From JBHIBA01 sp046758845 (GTDB lineage: Bacteria > UBA8248 > JACPRG01 > G963555815), in assembly GCA_046758845.1 (NCBI GenBank), contig JBHIBA010000330.1, positions 1 to 5,091 on the forward strand: DNA of 5,091 nt. Reading direction: 5' to 3'. Made by a program: the position numbers and the translations under genes. How positions within the stretch are numbered: position 1 is the stretch's first letter; each line of letters opens with the position of its first letter. Positions 1 to 4,334 of the stretch are shown here, one piece after another. The notes under the pieces are model-generated. The model was not told the DNA's origin. It did no database searches and saw nothing but the letters and a program-made list of their open reading frames with translations.

Positions 1-1
1 T

Positions 2-47
2 TTGGCCGGATGCCCGTCTGGCTTCGCCAGCCGCAGCATCCGGCCAA
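2..47. repeat. Compound hairpin: 12-bp outer stem with nested 5-bp stem
   Basis: Bases 2-13 (TTGGCCGGATGC) are perfectly complementary to 36-47. Inside the loop, CTGGC (18-22) pairs with GCCAG (26-30) around TTC. No T-tract follows, so it is not a textbook terminator, though it could end transcription from a gene to the left of the window. A nested perfect palindrome of this kind is typical of mobile intergenic palindromic repeats. The structure is seen directly; the role is inferred. Confidence 0.75.
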
Positions 48-61
48 CGAGCCAGATTTAG

Positions 62-101
62 GCGATAGAGTGCCGCTCCGAAGGAGGCGGCACTCTATCG
101 C
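62..101. repeat. Perfect 15-bp stem hairpin
   Basis: GCGATAGAGTGCCGC (62-76) is exactly complementary to 87-101, and the loop can add a 3-bp TCC/GGA stem around GAA with one G bulged. It is the longest perfect inverted repeat I found in the window. It begins 14 nt after the first hairpin ends and no coding frame is supported here. It may be a terminator or part of a composite intergenic repeat; the sequence does not decide between them. Confidence 0.8.
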
Positions 102-104
102 GAA

Positions 105-145
105 ACAAAAGTTTTGCTGGGGGGTGTGGGGGGGCGCCTTTCAAA
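105..145 (+). repeat. Dispersed intergenic repeat, copy A
   Basis: This 41-base stretch starts with the palindrome CAAAAGTTTTG (106-116), followed by a G-rich run and GGCGCC. It matches the reverse complement of 5051-5091 at 39 of 41 positions. Its GGGGGCGCCTTTCAAA part also recurs at 2833-2848. The 5051-5091 copy is cut by the window edge, so the true repeat is probably longer. It encodes no protein that I can support. Confidence 0.8.
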
Positions 146-180
146 GCTTGTCCCGAGCGAAGCCGAGGGAAGCGCCCCCC
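129..180. terminator. GC-rich hairpin within repeat A, possible terminator
   Basis: GGGGGGCGC (129-137) pairs with GCGCCCCCC (172-180), and TCCC (151-154) can pair with GGGA (167-170) inside the loop. The stem is followed by ACAAAAAAGCG rather than a T-run. Read on the minus strand the stem would be preceded by T's instead. A terminator role is therefore inferred only from stem strength and intergenic position. The loop carries CCCGAGCGAAGCCGAGGG, which resembles a motif I recall as common in intergenic junk of environmental bacterial genomes. Confidence 0.4.
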
Positions 181-187
181 ACAAAAA

Positions 188-215
188 AGCGCGCTCCGCG
201 CTACTCCGCTGGAGT
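188..215. repeat. Two adjacent small hairpins
   Basis: AGCGCG (188-193) pairs with CGCGCT (197-202) around CTC. It is followed without a gap by ACTCC (203-207) pairing with GGAGT (211-215) around GCT. These close the chain of palindromes that starts at base 2. No function can be read from the sequence. Confidence 0.6.
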
Positions 216-264
216 GGGTCTCTTTGCCTTCCGTATCCGTCCGGTGGGAGAGACGCAAAAAAGC

Positions 265-293
265 TGCAATTTCGAATTTTTTCATTCTAAAAT
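265..293 (+). promoter_or_regulatory. Possible sigma-70-type promoter for the ACT-domain gene
   Basis: The stretch from about 255 to 300 is the most AT-rich part of the left end. TAAAAT (288-293) matches the -10 consensus at 5 of 6 positions and lies 41 nt before the ATG at 335. The hexamer at the right distance upstream (around 264-270, CTGCAA or TGCAAT) is a poor -35 box, so this is only a candidate. Confidence 0.3.
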
Positions 294-298
294 TTGGG

Positions 299-323
299 GA
301 ATTAGACGCGGAACCCCTAATTC
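299..323. promoter_or_regulatory. 7-bp inverted repeat abutting the ACT-gene ribosome binding site
   Basis: GAATTAG (299-305) pairs with CTAATTC (317-323) across an 11-nt loop, and the repeat ends one base before the GGAG at 324-327. In the transcript a hairpin here would touch the ribosome binding site. In DNA it could be an operator just downstream of the candidate -10 box. Either role is inference, and a 7-bp match could arise by chance. Confidence 0.3.
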
Positions 324-334
324 GGAGAAAAGCC

Positions 335-745
335 ATGGCTGAGCAAATTCGTTTGGTTGACTACTATTACGTGACCTCTCCCGACAAACCAGGAGAAGGA
401 GCCGAGGTCCTGTCCGTCTGCCGGCAAGCCCGCATCAATCTCCTCACGATCCATGCCTTCCCCCGGGGCCGTCGAACTCAGGTCGACCTCGTGCCCAAAA
501 ACGGACCGGCCTTCCTCAGAGCCGCCCGGAAGGCGAAGTGGAAGCTGAGCGGCAAGAAGAAGGCCTTCCTGGTGACGGGACAAGATCGGGTCGGGGTCAT
601 GGCCCCCGTACTGGAGAAGCTCACTCAGGCCAAGGTCAACGTCACCGCCGTGACCGCTGTGTCGGCGGGCAAGGGTCGGTTTGGAGCCATTTTGTGGGTG
701 AAGCCGAAGGACCTGCGCCGGGCCTCAAAAGCCCTCGGCCTCTAA
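335..745 (+). CDS. Tandem ACT-domain protein
   Basis: A 136-residue soluble protein made almost entirely of two ACT-like repeats. The first covers about residues 8-66 (VTSPDKPG, then RINLLTIHAF and a QVDLV strand). The second covers about 77-133 (LVTGQDRVGVMAPVLEKL, then VNVTAVTAVSAG and AILWV). Each repeat has the beta-alpha-beta-beta-alpha-beta order and the D-x-x-G turn where ACT domains usually bind amino acids or similar ligands. There is no catalytic domain, DNA-binding domain, signal peptide or membrane segment, so a cytoplasmic ligand sensor or regulatory subunit is the likely role; ligand and partner are unknown. ATG 335 is chosen because GGAG (324-327) lies 7 nt upstream and the ACT fold begins right after it. 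An in-frame TTG at 224 would add residues from the palindromic, non-coding leader. The gene comes first in a same-strand series, 194 nt before the GAF gene, so co-transcription is possible but not shown. Confidence 0.88.
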   Translation: MAEQIRLVDYYYVTSPDKPGEGAEVLSVCRQARINLLTIHAFPRGRRTQVDLVPKNGPAFLRAARKAKWKLSGKKKAFLVTGQDRVGVMAPVLEKLTQAKVNVTAVTAVSAGKGRFGAILWVKPKDLRRASKALGL

Positions 746-872
746 CGGAAAGAGCGCGGCACGAGAAGTAAGGCCGGCGATCGGGTAAGCCATGCGCAAG
801 AAGCTTGACACCGTCCTTGAGAGGAAAAAGACAAATCCAGGGGATTCCGGTTCCCCCTGCCATCTTGGGCTG

Positions 873-878
873 TATACT
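873..878 (+). promoter_or_regulatory. Possible -10 box before the GAF-domain gene
   Basis: TATACT matches the -10 consensus at 5 of 6 positions and would give a leader of roughly 55 nt before the start at 940. The best hexamer 16-18 nt upstream (TTCCCC, 851-856) is a weak -35 box. A TTGACA at 805-810 is a perfect -35 match but has no good -10 at the usual spacing. The 194-nt gap between the genes makes a separate promoter reasonable, but this call is tentative. Confidence 0.25.
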
Positions 879-939
879 CAGCGGGAGGTCGGCGTTGGGC
901 GGGACCTGCCGTCAGGGAGATGAAAGGGGAGGGGGAGAG

Positions 940-1545
940 ATGGAACATGAGCGAAGCTACTTCGAGACTTTCCGGGAGGTCAGCCGAATCCTGACGTCCA
1001 CCCTTGACATTCAAGAGGTCGTCCGCTCCATCGCCCATTTGACGACAGAGGCCGCCCGCGTAAAGGGTTGCTCCATCCTGCTATTGAAGCCAAAGGAAAA
1101 TCGTCTGGAGCTGCTGGCCAACCACGGACTGAGCGAGCGCTATCTCCAGAAAGGACCCCTCGACGCAGACCGGAGCCTGGCCGAATCGCTCCAAGGGGTT
1201 CCGGTTCGCATTCGAGATGTGGTGACCGATCCCCGGGTCCAGTATCCCGCCGAAGCCCAGGCCGAAGGGATAGCCTCCATGCTCTCTGTCCCCATGCGAC
1301 TCAAGGGTCGCATCATCGGGGTGCTCCGCCTGTACTCCGAGAACCCCCATGACTTCCCCGAGCCGGAGGTGGAGTTCGCCTCAGCGCTGGCGGAGTTGGG
1401 GGCGGTCGCTTTGGAGAACGCCCGCCTCTACAGCCAGCTTCGGCGCGATTACGAGAAGCTGGTTGTGGACTTCAGCACCTGGTTTGATGCTGGAGTGAGC
1501 GCCCTGAGAGAAGTTTTCCCAAGCCAGGGGCAGGGAAAGGTTTGA
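940..1545 (+). CDS. Stand-alone GAF-domain protein
   Basis: A 201-residue soluble protein. After a short N-terminal helix (about 5-22) comes one GAF domain at about residues 24-163: TLDIQEVV opening helix, CSILLL strand at 44-49, the R-D-V-V-T-D-P-R segment at 92-99, then GIASMLSVPM (110-119) and GRIIGVLRLYS (123-133). A helix follows at about 155-176 (ALENARLYSQLRRDYEKL) that could dimerise, then a short tail. GAF domains bind small ligands such as cyclic nucleotides, haem or oxygen-sensing cofactors, or serve only for dimerisation; the ligand here cannot be told. No kinase, GGDEF, phosphatase or DNA-binding domain is attached, so output would need a partner. The start at 940 has GGGGAGG (926-932) 7 nt upstream and precedes the first family-like helix. 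The longer TTG start at 805 adds 45 residues with no domain character. The MetE-like gene begins 115 nt downstream on the same strand. Confidence 0.85.
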   Translation: MEHERSYFETFREVSRILTSTLDIQEVVRSIAHLTTEAARVKGCSILLLKPKENRLELLANHGLSERYLQKGPLDADRSLAESLQGVPVRIRDVVTDPRVQYPAEAQAEGIASMLSVPMRLKGRIIGVLRLYSENPHDFPEPEVEFASALAELGAVALENARLYSQLRRDYEKLVVDFSTWFDAGVSALREVFPSQGQGKV

Positions 1546-1601
1546 GGAAGACGCCGGTCAAGCCGAAGCTGGGGCAGCCGGAGGATTTTTTTCTGTGCTG
1601 T

Positions 1602-1614
1602 CGTTATCGTAACG
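1602..1614. promoter_or_regulatory. Short inverted repeat upstream of the MetE-like gene
   Basis: CGTTA (1602-1606) and TAACG (1610-1614) form a 5-bp dyad around TCG, 46 nt before the ATG at 1661. It lies just after a T-run (1586-1592) in an otherwise GC-rich gap. It could be an operator. TATCGT (1605-1610) is a 4-of-6 -10 match, but no -35 box is convincing. This is a low-confidence site. Confidence 0.25.
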
Positions 1615-1660
1615 GGTCGGGGGGGCGTGAAGGGCGCCAGGACTGGGAAGGGGGTCCACG

Positions 1661-2749
1661 ATGAGTGAAGTCCGAAGCGATGTGGTCGGGAGCCTGCTCC
1701 GTCCGGATTACCTGAAAGAGGCCAGAGGGCGGCGCGACGCCGGGGAGATCTCTGACGGGGAGTTCAAAGAAATCGAAGACCGGGCCGTGGATGAAGCCGT
1801 TGATCTCCAGAAGAGAGCCGGGTTGGACGTTGTGTCCGATGGGGAGATGAGACGCTACGCCTTCTTCGGGCATCTCGTGGACGCTGTCGAGGGATTTGAC
1901 AAGTTCGGCGGGGAAACGATCACGTTCCGGGACGAAAAGGGGGAGGAGTTGAGGCACGCGCGGCCCGTGGTGGTGAGCCGTCTAGAGCGGCGGCGCCATA
2001 TGTGCGCGGAGGAGTTTGCCTACCTGCGGGCCCGAGCCGACCGGCCGGCCAAGGCCACTCTCATCAATGTCCAGCAGGCGGCGTCCTATTACGACGCCGA
2101 AGCGTCGAAGGGGGCCTACCCCTCGGTGGACGCCTATCTGGCCGACATTGTCGGGATCCTCCGCGGGGAGGTGGAAGAGCTCCTCCGGCTGGGGTGCCAA
2201 TACATTCAGGTGGACGCCCCCCAGTACACCGCCTTGCTGGACCCCGCGATCCGCGACTGGTACAAGCAGCGGGGAAGCGACCCGGACCGCCTCCTTGAGA
2301 CCTGCATCGAGATGGACAACGCCGTCATCGAAGGTCATTCGGGGGCGACTTTCGCGCTCCACCTCTGCCGGGGCAACAACCAGAGCAAGTACTACGCCAA
2401 GGGCGGATACGACCCCATCGCCGCGAAGATCTTCCGGAAGACCCGCTTCCACCGTTTCCTGTTGGAATATGACGACGAACGCTCGGGCGGCTTTGAGCCC
2501 TTGCAGCAGGTCCCCGACGACCGGACGGTGGTCCTGGGCCTGGTGAGCACGAAGAGGCCCGCCCTGGAGAACCGCGAGGAGCTCGAGCGGCGCGTCCGCG
2601 AGGCCCAGAAGTTCATTCCGCTGGAGAGGCTTGCGTTGAGCCCGCAGTGCGGATTCGCCTCGACGATGGAGGGAAACCGCATCACGCCCGCCGACCAGGA
2701 GGCCAAGCTCCGCCTGGTGGCCGATACCGCCAAGGAGGTGTGGGGGTAG
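1661..2749 (+). CDS. MetE C-terminal-like zinc methyltransferase (cobalamin-independent methionine synthase family)
   Basis: A 362-residue cytoplasmic protein with the TIM-barrel fold of the MetE catalytic domain, lacking the N-terminal domain of full-length MetE (about 750 residues). Visible features are the N-terminal V-G-S-L-L-R-P segment (9-15), V-V-S-D-G-E-M-R (57-64), I-Q-V-D-A-P (182-187) and all four zinc ligands: His234 and Cys236 in HLCRGN, Glu269 in LLEYDD, Cys330 in SPQCGF. These correspond to His641, Cys643, Glu665 and Cys726 of E. coli MetE. In this family the zinc activates a thiol that accepts a methyl or alkyl group. Core-only relatives include archaeal and YxjG/YxjH-type methionine synthases and coenzyme M alkyl transferases, so neither methyl donor nor thiol acceptor can be named. 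Ala186 stands where MetE has Glu in its D-E-P motif, which argues against assuming true methionine synthase activity. AAGGGGG (1648-1654) lies 6 nt before the ATG. The gene ends before a hairpin-rich convergent gap. Confidence 0.88.
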   Translation: MSEVRSDVVGSLLRPDYLKEARGRRDAGEISDGEFKEIEDRAVDEAVDLQKRAGLDVVSDGEMRRYAFFGHLVDAVEGFDKFGGETITFRDEKGEELRHARPVVVSRLERRRHMCAEEFAYLRARADRPAKATLINVQQAASYYDAEASKGAYPSVDAYLADIVGILRGEVEELLRLGCQYIQVDAPQYTALLDPAIRDWYKQRGSDPDRLLETCIEMDNAVIEGHSGATFALHLCRGNNQSKYYAKGGYDPIAAKIFRKTRFHRFLLEYDDERSGGFEPLQQVPDDRTVVLGLVSTKRPALENREELERRVREAQKFIPLERLALSPQCGFASTMEGNRITPADQEAKLRLVADTAKEVWG

Positions 2750-2771
2750 ATTGGGATGAAAGCCTAGATTA

Positions 2772-2791
2772 CCGGGGGGGCATTCCCCCGG
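2772..2791 (+). terminator. Hairpin after the MetE-like gene, probable terminator
   Basis: CCGGGGG (2772-2778) pairs with CCCCCGG (2785-2791) around a 6-nt loop, starting 22 nt after the stop codon. No T-run follows directly. A 5-bp GTTTT/AAAAC palindrome (2807-2817) and a second GC-rich hairpin (2833-2858) come next. The position between convergent genes supports a terminator role, possibly acting in both directions. Confidence 0.5.
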
Positions 2792-2832
2792 CTTCGCTCC
2801 GGAGATGTTTTGAAAACCGGCCAGATTTGCCA

Positions 2833-2859
2833 GGGGGCGCCTTTCAAAAAGCGCCCCCC
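2833..2859. repeat. Dispersed intergenic hairpin repeat, copy B
   Basis: GGGGGCGC (2833-2840) pairs with GCGCCCCC (2851-2858) around a 10-nt A/T-rich loop. The 27-base stretch matches the reverse complement of 5040-5066 with one difference, and its left half matches copy A (130-145). Like the other copies it lies between genes. It could terminate transcription from either side of this convergent junction. Confidence 0.7.
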
Positions 2860-2940
2860 ACAACTAAGCCGGCACGCAGTGCCCAAAAAGCGCTTCCCAC
2901 GCCTGAGCCGGCACACAGTGCCCAAAAAGCGCGGCCCGCA
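2845..2940. repeat. 39-bp tandem repeat, about 2.5 units
   Basis: Units begin at 2845, 2884 and 2923, each with CAAAAAGCGC. Units 1 and 2 agree at 33 of 39 positions, and the third stops after about 18 bases. Each full unit includes a small hairpin, GGCAC pairing with GTGCC (2871-2883 and 2910-2922). The period is a multiple of three, so a plus-strand frame shows a 13-residue repeat, but no start or ribosome binding site supports translation. The array overlaps hairpin B and ends just before the stop codon of the convergent binding-protein gene. Confidence 0.75.
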
Positions 2941-2948
2941 GAAAACCC

Positions 2949-3971
2949 TCAGGGAAAGATCTTCTCCAGGAACTGGGGCGCGTACACCTCAGACAGAGGG
3001 GGTTTCCCCTTGAGCTCACGATACTTTGAAATCAGATCGACGGTCTGCCGCATTTTCGTTTCGCTCATGTAGCCAAGGCCGTGCTTTCGGGTTTCGTCCG
3101 TCCAGGCCAGGGAGGTGAGCACATCCCATTGGGCGCGGGCCATGGCCGCGTTGAGGTTCGGGTTGGACTGGATGAGAAATTTCACCCCTTCGTCTGGATT
3201 CTTGATGGCGTGGGCCGCGCCCCGAAACGCCGCGTTGACGAAAAGTCGGATCAGCTTCGGGCGGGAATTGATGTCTTCATCCCTGACGATGATTCCGTTC
3301 CCGTAAAAATCGAGGCCGTTGTCCCCGTAACGGAGTTCTACGATCTCGTTGCCCGTTTTCTTCGCTCCCCGGCGGAGCGATGGGCCGACGTCGGCGAAGG
3401 TCAGTATGGCGTCCACCTTCCCCGCAAGAAGGGCCGGATTCTTGGAGGCTGGGCTCATGGGCACAAATTTCCACTTCTTGACCCCGTGGATCTTGGCGAG
3501 GGCCGGGAAGACCGCGATGGCCGCGCCCCCCTGGGCTTCGCCGATGCTCCGTCCCCCCAGGTCCTTCACCGTTCGGATGCCGGAACGCTTCAGCGCGAAG
3601 GCTGTGTGCGGGGCCTTGTTGTAAAGCACCCCAACGGTTTTCGCCTTGGCCCCTCTGGAGCGGCCGACCACGAGGGTTCCCGTATCGGCGAAGCCGAAGT
3701 CTCCCTTGCCCGCCGTGATGAGCTTCACCGTGTCCCCCGAGCCGTAGCCCCTCCGGATGGTCACGTCGAGGCCCGTATCCCGGAAAATCCCTTTGTTCAG
3801 AGATGTGAAGAATCCCGTGTGGCTCCCGTAAGGGATCCAGTCCAGGATGAAGGTGACCTTCTCGGCCGCAACGGCCGCCCTGGGACCGACGCCCCACAGG
3901 CCGAGGACCAGGAACAGGGCGGTCACCGCGCCTATCAGTGAGATGACACTCGTCTTTTTCGTTGGTGGCAT
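2949..3971 (-). CDS. NMT1/THI5-like ABC transporter substrate-binding protein
   Basis: A 340-residue exported binding protein. Residues 1-36 form a signal peptide: K5 and K6, a hydrophobic core at about 8-29 and an A-V-A cleavage site before Ala36-Glu37. No lipobox cysteine is visible, so it is probably periplasmic and free. The mature part begins with F-I-L-D-W-I-P-Y-G-S-H-T-G-F-F (41-55) and K-G-I-F-R-D-T-G-L-D-V (60-70). It continues with GSGDTVKLITAGKGDFGFAD (77-96), the classic start of the NMT1/THI5/SsuA fold, and ends with the usual helical second lobe. Relatives carry thiamine-pyrimidine precursors, sulfonates, nitrate or taurine; the substrate here cannot be deduced. No permease or ATPase gene is in the window, so it is an orphan or its partners lie elsewhere. 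GGAGG (3979-3983 on the minus strand) 7 nt before ATG 3971 fixes the start. The upstream in-frame ATG at 4001 would put ten residues before the signal peptide. The gene is convergent with the MetE-like gene and divergent from the selenoprotein gene. Confidence 0.9.
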   Translation of the reverse strand: MPPTKKTSVISLIGAVTALFLVLGLWGVGPRAAVAAEKVTFILDWIPYGSHTGFFTSLNKGIFRDTGLDVTIRRGYGSGDTVKLITAGKGDFGFADTGTLVVGRSRGAKAKTVGVLYNKAPHTAFALKRSGIRTVKDLGGRSIGEAQGGAAIAVFPALAKIHGVKKWKFVPMSPASKNPALLAGKVDAILTFADVGPSLRRGAKKTGNEIVELRYGDNGLDFYGNGIIVRDEDINSRPKLIRLFVNAAFRGAAHAIKNPDEGVKFLIQSNPNLNAAMARAQWDVLTSLAWTDETRKHGLGYMSETKMRQTVDLISKYRELKGKPPLSEVYAPQFLEKIFP

Positions 3972-3978
3972 CGTCTTC

Positions 3979-3983
3979 CCTCC
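3979..3983 (-). promoter_or_regulatory. Ribosome binding site that sets the binding-protein start
   Basis: The minus strand reads GGAGGGAAGACG immediately before ATG 3971, a near-ideal Shine-Dalgarno with 7-nt spacing. It lies inside the alternative longer frame that starts at 4001, which it therefore argues against. Confidence 0.75.
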
Positions 3984-4025
3984 AAACGGTCTGAGATCCA
4001 TGTGGAAATCGGCGAAAGATAAGAT

Positions 4026-4068
4026 ATTAGTTACCGGAATAAGGGAAAGGGGTCAATCGCCCCGTCAA
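4026..4068 (-). promoter_or_regulatory. Candidate promoter region for the binding-protein gene
   Basis: On the minus strand two TTGAC boxes lie 12 bp apart: TTGACG at 4068-4063 and TTGACC at 4056-4051. An AT-rich stretch follows (GTAACTAATATCTTATCT, about 4034-4017). ACTAAT (4031-4026) matches -10 at 4 of 6 positions but at a long 19-bp spacing from the second box. The region is plausible as a promoter, but the exact boxes are uncertain. Confidence 0.3.
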
Positions 4069-4223
4069 AACAGGGAGTTGGTGCGTCCAACGCCGGTCCC
4101 GTGACCCGAGTCGATCGCCGGGCGAGGGTGCGTCAGCGCTTCGCCGGGATGGGAGAGCGCTTGAGAGGAAAGGCCGAATCTTTTTCACAAAAGCGGGTGA
4201 CGCGAAATCTCACTCGGGCCAAG

Positions 4224-4235
4224 GTAACATGTTAC
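4224..4235. promoter_or_regulatory. Perfect 12-bp palindrome GTAACATGTTAC, candidate operator
   Basis: The 12 bases are identical to their own reverse complement, and symmetry stops at the flanking G and A. The site is in the 363-bp gap between two divergent genes, about 100 bp before the selenoprotein start and about 250 bp from the binding-protein start. It is an AT-rich island in GC-rich DNA, as expected of a binding site for a dimeric repressor such as a TetR or MarR member. The regulator is not in the window. No strong promoter boxes stand out around it; TTCACA (4184-4189) is a 5-of-6 -35 match without a clear -10. Confidence 0.45.
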
Positions 4236-4279
4236 AGTGTCCACGAGTAAGCCAGCGGGCGCCTGCGGCCCTTCCCTGT

Positions 4280-4316
4280 TGGACGACGGGCGGGTAGGGT
4301 GTGCGAGCATCGTCCA
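4280..4316 (+). promoter_or_regulatory. 7-bp stem in the selenoprotein gene leader
   Basis: TGGACGA (4280-4286) pairs with TCGTCCA (4310-4316) across a 23-nt GC-rich loop and ends 6 nt before the AGGGAG ribosome binding site. It could be a leader structure affecting translation or mRNA stability, or it could be chance. It does not cover the ribosome binding site itself. Confidence 0.25.
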
Positions 4317-4322
4317 TTCCTT

Positions 4323-4328
4323 AGGGAG
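4323..4328 (+). promoter_or_regulatory. Ribosome binding site that supports the start upstream of the TGA
   Basis: AGGGAG lies 6 nt before ATG 4335. The later in-frame ATG at 4392 is preceded by GGGCCTAT and has no comparable site. This is the main local evidence that translation begins before the in-frame TGA. Confidence 0.7.
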
Positions 4329-4334
4329 AACATC

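Noticed and set aside
224..334. Longer TTG start for the ACT-domain protein
   Set aside because: The added residues come from the AT-rich, palindromic leader and have no ACT character; ATG 335 has a good ribosome binding site.
792..923. 43-codon frame between the ACT and GAF genes
   Set aside because: It has no convincing ribosome binding site and no recognisable motif, and it lies where promoter-like elements are expected.
805..939. Longer TTG start for the GAF protein
   Set aside because: The extension is low-complexity translation of the intergenic gap; ATG 940 has a purine-rich site 7 nt upstream and starts at the domain.
1552..1592. Terminator between the GAF and MetE-like genes ending in a T-run
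   Set aside because: The T-run at 1586-1592 is real, but only a weak 4-bp CCGG pairing precedes it, so a stable stem is not supported.
1982..2863. Long minus-strand frame opposite the MetE-like gene
   Set aside because: It is a mirror of high-GC3 coding sequence on the plus strand; the plus-strand protein has clear family motifs and zinc ligands.
2647..3072. Plus-strand frame with 13-residue repeats across the convergent gap
   Set aside because: The repetition comes from the 39-bp DNA tandem repeat. The frame overlaps two real genes and has no start signal.
3081..3941. Long plus-strand frame opposite the binding protein
   Set aside because: It is an antisense shadow; the minus-strand product has a signal peptide and family motifs.
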